Part shown: positions 12,613-23,880 of the stretch, in pieces | How the letters are laid out: each line of letters begins with the position of its first letter | How positions within the stretch are numbered: the first letter of the stretch is position 1 | Source: Megalopta genalis | Lineage: Eukaryota; Arthropoda; Insecta; Hymenoptera; Halictidae | Direction: 5' to 3' | Length of the DNA: 64,000 nt | NCBI RefSeq assembly: GCF_051020955.1 | Contig: NW_027477022.1 | Span: 1-64,000 of the forward strand | Notes under the pieces: generated by a model | Database searches by the model: none | The model's input: only the letters and a program-made list of their open reading frames with translations | Told to the model about the DNA's origin: nothing | Position numbers and translations under genes: made by a program

Positions 12613-15122
12613 GAAGCTAAACCTTCTACATCGCATTGATTTGTAGCTAAATCATGTGATTCGCATGGATTTGAAGCTAAACCTTCTATATCGCATTCAT
12701 TTGAAGCTAAATCATGTATTTCGCTTGGATTTGTAGCTATACCTTCTACATCGCTTTGATTTGAAGCATATCGTGTGATTCGCTTGGATTTGATGCTAAC
12801 TTGTTTGTTTCGCCTGCATTTGATGCTATATCACTTATATCACAAGGGTTTGATGCTAAATCATTTGTTTCGCATGGATTTGAAACTAAACCTTCTACAC
12901 CGCATTGATTTGCAGATAAATCATGTGTTTCGCATGGATTTAAAGCTAACTCGTCCGTTTCGCCTGCATTTGATGCAATATCACGTATATCGCAAGTGTT
13001 TGAAGCTAAATCTTTTGTTTCGCATGGATTTGAAGCGAAACCTTCTACATCGTATCGATTTGAAGCTAAATGATATGTATCGCATGGATTTTGAAGCTAT
13101 CCCGTTTGATTCGTCTGCATTTGCAGCTATATCACTTATATCACAAGTGTTTGAAACTAAATCATTTGTTTCGCATGGATTTGAATCTAAACCTTCTACA
13201 TCGCATTGATTTGAAGCTAAATCATGTGTTTCGCATGGATTTGAAGCTATACCTTCTACATCGCTTTGATTTGAAGCTAAATCATGTGTTTTTCATGGAT
13301 TTTGTGCTAACTCGTTTGTTTCCCCTGCATTTGGAGCTATATCAGTTATATCGCAATTATCTGATGCTAAATCATTTGTTTCGCATGAATTTGAAGCTAA
13401 ACCTTCTACATCGCATTGATTTGTAGCTAAATCATGTGATTCGCTTGGATTTGAAGCTAACTCGTTCGTTTCGCCAGCATTTGATGCTATATCACTTCTA
13501 TCGCAAGTATCTGAAGCAAAATCATTTGTTTCGTATGGATTTGAAGCTAAACCTTCTACATCGCATTGATTTGAAGCTAAATCATGTGTTTTGCATGGAT
13601 TTGCAGCTAACTCGTTTGTTTGCCCTGCATTTGTATCTACATCACTTATATCGCAAGTTCCTGTGCTAAATCATGTGTTTCGCTTTGACTTGAAGCTAAA
13701 CCTTCTACATCGCATTGATTTGCAGCCAAATCATGTGTTTCGCATGGATTTGAATCTAACTCGTTCTTTTCGCCTGCATTTGATGCTATATCACTTATAT
13801 CGCAAGTATCAGAAGCTAAAACATTTGTTCCGCATGGATTTGAAGTTAAGACATCTAGTTCGCATTTATTTGAAGCTAAATCATGAGTTTCGCATGGATT
13901 AGAAGCTAACTCGTTTGTTTCGCCTGTATTTGAAGCTATATCACTTATATCGCAAGTATCTGAAGCTAAATCATTTGTGTCGCATGGATTTGAAGCTAAA
14001 CCTTCTACATCGCATTGATTTGCAACTAAATCATGTGTATCGCATGGATTTAGAAGGTAACTCGATTGATTCGTCTGCCCTTGAACCTATATCCCAAGTA
14101 TCTGATGCTAAATCATGTGCTTTGCTTGTATTTGAAGCTATCTCGTTTGTTTTGTCTGCATTTGAAGCTATATCACTTATATCGCAAGTATCTTATGCTA
14201 AATCATTTGTTTCGCATGGATTTGAAGCTAAACCTTCTACATCGCATTGATTTGAAGCTAAATCATGTGTTTTGCATGGATTTGATGCTAACTCGTTTGT
14301 TTCCCCTTTATTTGAAGCTAAATCAGTTATATCGCAAGTATCTGATGCTAAATCATTTGTTTCGCATTGATTTGAAGCTAAACCTTCCACATCGCATTGA
14401 TTTGAAGCTAAATCATGTGTTTTGCATGGATTTTATATTAACTCGTTTGTTTCCCCTGCATTTGAGGCTATATCAGTTATATCGCAAGTATCTGATGCTA
14501 AATCATTTGTTTCGCATGAATTTGAAGCTAAACCTTCTTCTATATCGCATTCATTTGGAGCTAAATCATGTGTTCCGCTTGGATTTGAAGCTATACCTTC
14601 TACATCGCTTTGATTTGAAGCTAAATCATGTGTTTTGCATGGATTTGATGCTAACTCATTTGTTTCCCCTGCATTTGAAGCAATATCAGTTATATCCCAA
14701 GTATCTGATGCTAAATCATTTGTTTCGCATGGATTTGAAGCTAAACCTTCTACATCGTATTGATTTGAAGCGAAATCATGTGTTTTGCATGGATTTTATG
14801 CTAACTCGTTTGTTTCCCCTGCATTAGAAGCTATATCAGTTATATCGCAAGTATTTGAAGCTAAGTCATTTGTGTCGCATGGATTTCAAGCTAAACATTC
14901 TCCATCGCATTGATTTGCAGCTGAATCATGTGTTTCGCTTGGATATGAAGCTAACTCGTCTGTTTCGTCTGCATTTGAAGCTATATCACTTATATCGCAA
15001 GTATCTGATGCTAAATCATTTGTTCCGCATGGATTTGAAGTTAAGCCTTCTACTTCGCATTGATTTGCAGCTAAGTCATGTGTTTCGCATGGATTTGAAG
15101 CTAACTTGTTTGTTTCGCCAGC
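12613..15122 (+). repeat. Copy 1 of a near-identical 2.5-kb block (offset 2,723 bp)
   Basis: From 'gaagctaaaccttctacatc' at 12613 the sequence matches that starting at 15336 for about 2,510 bp. All long frames in the two copies translate identically, except that 'catttgaagct' at 14978 reads 'catttggagct' at 17701. The copy ends at 'tttcgccagca' near 15122, after which the two sequences part. Confidence 0.9.
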
Positions 15123-15335
15123 ATTTGATGCTATATCACTTCTATCGCAAGTATCTGAAGCAAAATCATTTGTTTCGTATGGATTTGAAGCTAAACCTTC
15201 TACATCGCATTGATTTGAAGCTAAATCATGTGTTTTGCATGGATTTGCAGCTAACTCGTTTGTTTGCCCTGCATTTGTATCTACATCACTTATATCGCAA
15301 GTTCCTGTGCTAAATCATGTGTTTCGCTTTGACTT
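15123..15335 (+). repeat. Spacer between the two 2.5-kb copies, itself a copy of about 13.5 kb
   Basis: This short stretch does not follow the 2,723-bp register. It matches about 13479-13691 (offset 1,644 bp) and includes the 29-bp monomer 'gttcctgtgctaaatcatg'. It therefore looks like the product of out-of-register exchange within copy 1, which supports repeated unequal crossing-over in this part. Confidence 0.75.
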
Positions 15336-17845
15336 GAAGCTAAACCTTCTACATCGCATTGATTTGTAGCTAAATCATGTGATTCGCATGGATTTGAAGC
15401 TAAACCTTCTATATCGCATTCATTTGAAGCTAAATCATGTATTTCGCTTGGATTTGTAGCTATACCTTCTACATCGCTTTGATTTGAAGCATATCGTGTG
15501 ATTCGCTTGGATTTGATGCTAACTTGTTTGTTTCGCCTGCATTTGATGCTATATCACTTATATCACAAGGGTTTGATGCTAAATCATTTGTTTCGCATGG
15601 ATTTGAAACTAAACCTTCTACACCGCATTGATTTGCAGATAAATCATGTGTTTCGCATGGATTTAAAGCTAACTCGTCCGTTTCGCCTGCATTTGATGCA
15701 ATATCACGTATATCGCAAGTGTTTGAAGCTAAATCTTTTGTTTCGCATGGATTTGAAGCGAAACCTTCTACATCGTATCGATTTGAAGCTAAATGATATG
15801 TATCGCATGGATTTTGAAGCTATCCCGTTTGATTCGTCTGCATTTGCAGCTATATCACTTATATCACAAGTGTTTGAAACTAAATCATTTGTTTCGCATG
15901 GATTTGAATCTAAACCTTCTACATCGCATTGATTTGAAGCTAAATCATGTGTTTCGCATGGATTTGAAGCTATACCTTCTACATCGCTTTGATTTGAAGC
16001 TAAATCATGTGTTTTTCATGGATTTTGTGCTAACTCGTTTGTTTCCCCTGCATTTGGAGCTATATCAGTTATATCGCAATTATCTGATGCTAAATCATTT
16101 GTTTCGCATGAATTTGAAGCTAAACCTTCTACATCGCATTGATTTGTAGCTAAATCATGTGATTCGCTTGGATTTGAAGCTAACTCGTTCGTTTCGCCAG
16201 CATTTGATGCTATATCACTTCTATCGCAAGTATCTGAAGCAAAATCATTTGTTTCGTATGGATTTGAAGCTAAACCTTCTACATCGCATTGATTTGAAGC
16301 TAAATCATGTGTTTTGCATGGATTTGCAGCTAACTCGTTTGTTTGCCCTGCATTTGTATCTACATCACTTATATCGCAAGTTCCTGTGCTAAATCATGTG
16401 TTTCGCTTTGACTTGAAGCTAAACCTTCTACATCGCATTGATTTGCAGCCAAATCATGTGTTTCGCATGGATTTGAATCTAACTCGTTCTTTTCGCCTGC
16501 ATTTGATGCTATATCACTTATATCGCAAGTATCAGAAGCTAAAACATTTGTTCCGCATGGATTTGAAGTTAAGACATCTAGTTCGCATTTATTTGAAGCT
16601 AAATCATGAGTTTCGCATGGATTAGAAGCTAACTCGTTTGTTTCGCCTGTATTTGAAGCTATATCACTTATATCGCAAGTATCTGAAGCTAAATCATTTG
16701 TGTCGCATGGATTTGAAGCTAAACCTTCTACATCGCATTGATTTGCAACTAAATCATGTGTATCGCATGGATTTAGAAGGTAACTCGATTGATTCGTCTG
16801 CCCTTGAACCTATATCCCAAGTATCTGATGCTAAATCATGTGCTTTGCTTGTATTTGAAGCTATCTCGTTTGTTTTGTCTGCATTTGAAGCTATATCACT
16901 TATATCGCAAGTATCTTATGCTAAATCATTTGTTTCGCATGGATTTGAAGCTAAACCTTCTACATCGCATTGATTTGAAGCTAAATCATGTGTTTTGCAT
17001 GGATTTGATGCTAACTCGTTTGTTTCCCCTTTATTTGAAGCTAAATCAGTTATATCGCAAGTATCTGATGCTAAATCATTTGTTTCGCATTGATTTGAAG
17101 CTAAACCTTCCACATCGCATTGATTTGAAGCTAAATCATGTGTTTTGCATGGATTTTATATTAACTCGTTTGTTTCCCCTGCATTTGAGGCTATATCAGT
17201 TATATCGCAAGTATCTGATGCTAAATCATTTGTTTCGCATGAATTTGAAGCTAAACCTTCTTCTATATCGCATTCATTTGGAGCTAAATCATGTGTTCCG
17301 CTTGGATTTGAAGCTATACCTTCTACATCGCTTTGATTTGAAGCTAAATCATGTGTTTTGCATGGATTTGATGCTAACTCATTTGTTTCCCCTGCATTTG
17401 AAGCAATATCAGTTATATCCCAAGTATCTGATGCTAAATCATTTGTTTCGCATGGATTTGAAGCTAAACCTTCTACATCGTATTGATTTGAAGCGAAATC
17501 ATGTGTTTTGCATGGATTTTATGCTAACTCGTTTGTTTCCCCTGCATTAGAAGCTATATCAGTTATATCGCAAGTATTTGAAGCTAAGTCATTTGTGTCG
17601 CATGGATTTCAAGCTAAACATTCTCCATCGCATTGATTTGCAGCTGAATCATGTGTTTCGCTTGGATATGAAGCTAACTCGTCTGTTTCGTCTGCATTTG
17701 GAGCTATATCACTTATATCGCAAGTATCTGATGCTAAATCATTTGTTCCGCATGGATTTGAAGTTAAGCCTTCTACTTCGCATTGATTTGCAGCTAAGTC
17801 ATGTGTTTCGCATGGATTTGAAGCTAACTTGTTTGTTTCGCCAGC
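15336..17845 (+). repeat. Copy 2 of the near-identical 2.5-kb block
   Basis: This matches 12613-15122 with one substitution noticed (A to G, 14978 versus 17701). After 17845 the sequence continues into the 'ccagcacgtgaagc' cassette instead of the 'ccagcatttgatgc' path taken by copy 1. Near-identity means the duplication is very young, has been gene-converted, or is an assembly effect. Confidence 0.9.
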
Positions 17846-18862
17846 ACGTGAAGCTATATCACTTATATCGCAAGTATTTGAAGCTAAATCATTTATGTCG
17901 CACGGATTTGAAACTAAACCTTTTACATCGCATTGATTTGCTGCTAAGTCATGTGTTTCGCATGGATTTGAAGCTAACTCAATTGATACGTCGGCATTTG
18001 AAGCTATATCACACATATCCCAAGTGTTTGAATATAAATCATGTGTTTCGCTTGGATATGAAGCTAACTCGTTTGTTTAGTCTGCATTTGAAGCTACATC
18101 ACTTACATCGCAAGTATCTGAAGCTAAATCATTTGTTCCGCGTGGATTTGAAGTTAAGCCTTTTACCTCGCATTGATTTGAAGCTAAATCATGTTATCGC
18201 AAGGATTTTGAAGGTAACACGATTGATTCGTCGGCATTTGAAGCTATATCACAAATATCCCAAGTGTTTGAAGCTAAATCATTTGATTCGCATCGCTTTG
18301 AAACTAAACCTTCTACATCGCATTGATTTGAAGCTGAACCATGTGTTGTGCTTGGATATGAAGCTAACTCGTTTGTTTCGTCTGCATTTGAAGCTATATC
18401 ACTTAGTATCTGGAGCTAAATCATTTGTTTCGCACGAATTTGAACCTTAACCATGTGTTTTGCATGAATTTGAACCTAAATCTTGTCTTTCGCATGCATT
18501 TGAAGCTTAATCATGTATTTTGCTTGGATTTAAAGCTAACTCGTTTGTTTCGTCTGCATTTGATGCTATATCACTTATATCGCAAGTATATGGTGCTAAA
18601 TCATTTGTTTCGCACGAATTTGAATCTAAACCATGTGTTTCGCATGAATTTGAACCTAAATCTTGCCTTCCGCATGCATTTGAAGCTTAATCATGTATTT
18701 TGCTTGGATTTAAAGCTAGCTCGTTTATTTCGCCTGCATTTGAAGCTATATCATTTATATCGCAAGTATTTGAAGCTAAATCATTTGTTTCCCATGAATT
18801 TGAAGCTAAACCATCTGCATCGCATTGATTTGCAGCTAAGTCATGTGTTGCGCTTGGATTTG
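17777..18862 (+). repeat. Dispersed 1.1-kb cassette, copy a
   Basis: The cassette contains rare monomers found together in only three places: 'ccagcacgtgaagc', the shortened 'aaatcatgttatcgcaagg', 'cacttagtatctggagc', and a run with 'gaatttgaaccttaacc' and 'gcatgcatttgaagcttaatc'. It recurs at offset 3,686 bp (21463-22548) and near 33400-34506. Some monomers read 'gcttaatcatg', which stops both the FEAKSFVSHG phase and the reverse phase. Confidence 0.85.
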
Positions 18863-19245
18863 ATGCTAACTCGTTTGTTTCGTCAGCTCTTGAAACTATA
18901 TCACTTATATCGCAAGTATCTGAAGCTAAGTCATTTGTGTCGCATGGATTTGAAGCTAAACCTCCTACATAGCATTGATTTGAAGCTTAATCATGTGTTT
19001 TGCATGGATTTGAAGCTAACTCGTATGATTTCCCTGCATTTGAAGCTACATCACTTATATCGCAAGTATATGAAGGTAAATCATTTGTGTCGCATTGATC
19101 TGAAGCTAATCCTTCTACATAGCATTGATTCGAAGCTTAATCATGTGTTTTACATGGATTTGAAGCTAACTCGTTTGTTACCCTTGCATTTGAAGCAATA
19201 TAACTTATATCGCAAGTATCTGAAGCTAAATCATTTGTTTCGCAG
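18863..19245 (+). repeat. Subfamily 2 segment with 'catagcattgatt' E monomers
   Basis: This short stretch links the cassette to the regular 150-bp array. It has two E-type monomers in which 'catcgcatt' has become 'catagcatt' (near 18967 and 19126), each followed by 'gcttaatcatgtg'. The same pair is found near 34530-34700 in a similar setting. Confidence 0.7.
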
Positions 19246-20245
19246 GGATTTGAAGCTAACTCGTTTGTTTCGTCCGCAATTGAAGCTATATCACTTATAC
19301 CGCAAGTGATTGAAGCTAAATCATTTGTTTCGCATGGATTTGAAGCTAACCCTTCTACATCGCATTGATTTGAAGCTAAATCATGTGTTTCGCTTGGAAT
19401 TGATGCTAACTCGTTTGTTTCCCCTGCATTTGAAGCTATTTCTATTATATCGCAAGTATCTGACGCTAAATCATTTGTTTCGCATGGATTTGAAGCTAAA
19501 CCTTCTACATCGCATTGATTTGAAGCAAAATCATGTTTTTTGCATGGATTTGATGCTAACTCGTTTGTTCCCCCTGCATTTGAAGCTATATCAGTTATAT
19601 CGCAAGTATCTGATGCTAAATCATTTGTTTCGCATGGACTTGAAGCTAAACCATCTACATCGCATTCATTTGCAGCTAAATCATGTGTTTTGCATGGATT
19701 TGATGCTAACTCGTTTGTTTCCCCTGCATTTGAAGCTATATCAGTTATATCACAAGTGTTTGATGCTAAATCATTTGTTTCTCATGGATTTGAAGCTAAA
19801 CCTTCTACATCGCATTGATTTGAAGCTAAATCATGTGTTTTGCATGGATTTGATGCTAACTCGTTTGTTTCCCCTGTATTTGATGCTACATCAGTTATAT
19901 CGCAAGTATCTGATGCTAAATCATTTGTTTCGCATGGATTTGAAGCTAAACCTTCCACATCGCATTGATTTGAAGCTAAATCATGTGTTTTGCATGGATT
20001 TGATGCTAACTCGTTTGTTTCCCCTTTATTTGAAGCTAAATCAGTTATATCGCAAGTATCTGATGCTAAATCATTTGTTTCGCATGGATTTGAAGCTAAA
20101 CCTTCCACATCGCATTGATTTGAAGCTAAATCATGTGTTTTGCATGGATTTTATATTAACTCGTTTGTTTCCCCTGCATTTGAGGCTATATCAGTTATAT
20201 CGCAAGTATCTGATGCTAAATCATTTGTTTCGCATGAATTTGAAG
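19246..20245 (+). repeat. Cleanest 150-bp five-monomer higher-order array
   Basis: B monomers start at 19246, 19396, 19546, 19696, 19846, 19996 and (as 'ggattttatattaactcg') 20146, exactly 150 bp apart, with C, D, E and A between them in fixed order. The forward DLKLNHLFRM phase is open from 19310 to 20638 (442 codons) because no frame-shifting monomer falls here. This is the best place to derive a consensus of the subfamily 2 unit. Confidence 0.9.
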
Positions 20246-21462
20246 CTAAACCTTCTTCTATATCGCATTCATTTGGAGCTAAATCATGTGTTCCGCTTGG
20301 ATTTGAAGCTCTACCTTCTACATCGCTTTGATTTGAAGCTAAATCATGTGTTTTGTATGGATTTGATGCTAACTCATTTGTTTCCCCCGCATTTGAGGCA
20401 ATATCAGTTATATCCCAAGTATCTGATGCTAAATCATTTGTTTCGCATGGATTTGAAGCTAAACCTTCTACATCGTATTGATTTGAAGCTAAATCATGTG
20501 TTTTGCATGGATTTGATGCTAACTCGTTTGTTTCCCCTGCATTTGAATCTATATCAGTTGTATCGCAAATATCTGATGCTAAATCATTTGTTTCACATGG
20601 ATTTGAAGCTATACCTTCCACATCGCATTGATTTGTAGCTAAATCATGTGATTCGCATGGATTTGAAGCTAACTCGTTCGTTTCGCCTGCATTTGATGCT
20701 ATATCACTTCCATCGCAAGTATCTGAAGCAAATCATATGTTTCGTACGGATTTGAAGCTAAACCTTCTATATCGCATTCATTTGAAGCTAAATCATGTAT
20801 TTCGCTTGGATTTGTAGCTATACCTTCTATATCGCTTTGATTTGAAGCATATCGTGTGATTCGCTTGGATTTGATGCTAACTCGTTTGTTTCGCCTGCAT
20901 TTGATGCTATATCACTTATATCACAAGTGTTTGATGCTAAATCATTTGTTTCGCATGGATTTGAAACTAAACCTTCTACATCGCATTGATTTGCAGATAA
21001 ATCATGTGTTTCGCATGGATTTGAAGCTAACTCGTCCGTTTCGCCTGCATTTGATGCAATATCACGTATATCGCAAGTGTTTGAAGCTAAATCTTTTGTT
21101 TCGCATGGATTTGAAGCGAAACCTTCTACATCGTATCGATTTGAAGCTAAATGATATGTATCGCATGGATTTTGAAGCTATCCCGTTTGATTCGTCTGCA
21201 TTTGCAGCTATATCACTTATATCACAAGTGTTTTAAACTAAATCATTTGATTCGCATGGATTTGAATCTAAACCTTCTACATCGCATTGATTTGAAGTTA
21301 AATCATGTGTTTCGCATGGATTTGAAGTTATACCTTCTACATCGCTTTGATTTGAAGCTAAATCATGTGTTTTGCATGGATTTTGTGCTAACTCGTTTGT
21401 TTATCGCAAGTATCTGATGCTAAATCATTTGTTTCGCATGAATTTGAAGCTAAACCTTCTAC
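20246..21462 (+). repeat. Subfamily 2 segment related to 12.2-13.4 kb
   Basis: This begins with the 33-bp E marker and then follows the order seen at 12250-13330, including the 'gaagcatatcgtgtgattcg' monomer near 20845 and the 31-bp 'ggattttgaagctatcccg' monomer near 21168. Near 21395 the B monomer is cut short ('aactcgtttgtttatcgcaag'-like), a deletion joining B directly to C or D. Confidence 0.75.
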
Positions 21463-22548
21463 ATCGCATTGATTTGCAGCTAAGTCATGTGTTTCGCATG
21501 GATTTGAAGCTAACTTGTTTGTTTCGCCAGCACGTGAAGCTATATCACTTATATCGCAAGTATTTGAAGCTAAATCATTTATGTCGCACGGATTTGAAAC
21601 TAATCCTTTTACATCGCATTGATTTGCTGCTAAGTCATGTGTTTCACATGGATTTGAAGCTAACTCAATTGATTCGTCGGCATTTGAAGCTATATCACAC
21701 ATATCCCAAGTGTTTGAATATAAATCATGTGTTTCGCTCGGATATGAAGCTAACTCGTTTGTTTAGTCTGCATTTGAAGCTACATCACTTACATCGCAAG
21801 TATCTGAAGCTAAATCATTTGTTCCGCGTGGATTTGAAGTTAAGCCTTTTACCTCGCATTGATTTGAAGCTAAATCATGTTATCGCAAGGATTTTGAAGC
21901 TAACACGATTGATTCGTCGGCATTTGAAGCTATATCACAAATATCCCAAGTGTTTGAAGCTAAATCATTTGATTCGCATCGATTTGAAACTAAACCTTCT
22001 ACATCGCATTGATTTGAAGCTGAACCATGTGTTGTGCTTGGATATGAAGCTAACTCGTTTGTTTCGTCTGCATTTGAAGCTATATCACTTAGTATCTGGA
22101 GCTAAATCATTTGTTTCGCACGAATTTGAACCTTAACCATGTGTTTTGCATGAATTTGAACCAAAATCTTGTCTTTCGCATGCATTTGAAGCTTAATCAT
22201 GTATTTTGCTTGGATTTAAAGCTAACTCGTTTGTTTCGTCTGCATTTGATGCTATATCACTTATATCGCAAGTATCTGGTGCTAAATCATTTGTTTCGCA
22301 CGAATTTGAATCTAAACCATGTGTTTCGCATGAATTTGAACCTAAATCTTGCCTTCCGCATGCATTTGAAGCTTAATCATGTATTTGGCTTGGATTTAAA
22401 GCTAGCTCGTTTATTTCGCCTGCATTTGAAGCTATATCATTTATATCGCAAGTATTTGAAGCTAAATCATTTGTTTCGCATGAATTTGAAGCTAAACCAT
22501 CTGCATCGCATTGATTTGCAGCTAAGTCATGTGTTGCGCTTGGATTTG
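21463..22548 (+). repeat. Dispersed 1.1-kb cassette, copy b
   Basis: This matches 17777-18862 at offset 3,686 bp. Differences are few, for example 'gaaccaaaatcttg' for 'gaacctaaatcttg' near 22160 and 'tatttggcttgg' for 'tattttgcttgg' near 22383. After 'gtgttgcgcttgg' it enters a different downstream path ('ctcgttcttttcgcc'), marking a recombination point. Confidence 0.85.
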
Positions 22549-23880
22549 AAGCTAACTCGTTCTTTTCGCCTGCATTTGATGCTATATCACTTATATCGCA
22601 AGTATCAGAAGTTAAAACATTTGTTCCGCATGGATTTGAAGTTAAGACATCTAGTTCGCATTGATTTGAAGCTAAATCATGAGTTTCGCATGGATTAGAA
22701 ACTAACTCGTTTGTTTCGCCTGTATTTGAAGCTATATCACTTATATCGCAAGTATCTGAAGCTAAATCATTTGTGTCGCATGGATTTGAAGCTAAACCTT
22801 CTACATCGCCTTGATTTGCAACTAAATCATGTGTATCGCATGGATTTAGAAGCTAACTCGATTGATTCGTCTGCACTTCAACCTATATCACTAATATCCC
22901 AAGTATCTGATGCTAAATCAAGTGTTTCGCTTGGATTTGAAGCTAACGCGTTTGTTTTGCCTGCATTTGAAGCTACTTCATTTATATCGTAGGTATCTGA
23001 AGCTAAACCATTTGTTGCGTATGGATTTGAATCTAAACCTTCTACATCCCATTGATTTAAAGCTAAATCATGTGTTTCGCTTAGATTTGAAGCTAACGCA
23101 TTTGTTTCGCCTGCATTTGAAGTTACATCACTTATATCGCAAGTATCTGAAGCCAAATCATCTGTTTCGCATGGATTTCAAGCTAAACCTTCTACATCGC
23201 ATTGACTTGCAGCTAAATCATGTGTTTCGCATGGATTTGAAGCTAGTTTGTTCCTTTCGCCTGCATTTGAAGTTACATCACTTATATCGCAGGTATTTGA
23301 AGCTAAACCATTTGTTGCGTATGGATTCGAAGCTAAACCTTCTACATCGCAGTAATTTGTAGCTAAATCATGTGCTTCGCTTGTATTTGAAGCTATCTCG
23401 CTTGTTTTGTCTGCATTTGAAGCTATATCACTTATATCGCAAGTATCTGAAGCCAAATCATCTGTTTCGCATGGATTTGAAGCTAAACCTTCTACATCGC
23501 ATTGACTTGCAGCTAAATCATGTATTTCGCATGGATTTGAAGCTAGTTTGTTCCTTTCGCCTGCATTTGAAGCTATATCACTTTTATCGCAAGTATCTGA
23601 CGCTGAATCATTTGTTTCGCATGGATTGGAAGATAAACCTTCTAAATAGCAATGTTTTTAAGCCTAATCATGTGTTTTGCATGGATCTGAAGATAACTCG
23701 TTTGATTCCCCTGCATTTGAAGCTATATCACTTATATCCCAAGTGTTTGATGCTGAATCATTTGTTTCGCATGGATTTGACGCTAAACCTTCTACATCGC
23801 ATTGATTTGAAGCTAAATCATGTGTTTCGCTTGGATTTGATGCTAAACCTTCTACATCGTATCGATTTGAAGCAAAATGA
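22549..23880 (+). repeat. Subfamily 2 segment with 'gcagtaatttgtagc' monomers
   Basis: This part starts with the 'ctcgttcttttcgcctg' and 'gacatctagttcgca' monomers also found near 13760, 16480, 28500 and 34870. It then carries 'cgcagtaatttgtagc' followed by 'gtgcttcgcttgtatttg' near 23350; that pair recurs near 29285, 29680, 30245 and 31185. No gene-like feature is seen. Confidence 0.7.

Noticed and set aside
18425..18500. 'gaatttgaaccttaaccatg' as a start site or regulatory element
   Set aside because: It is a monomer variant found in all three cassette copies with the same flanks, and nothing downstream behaves as a gene.
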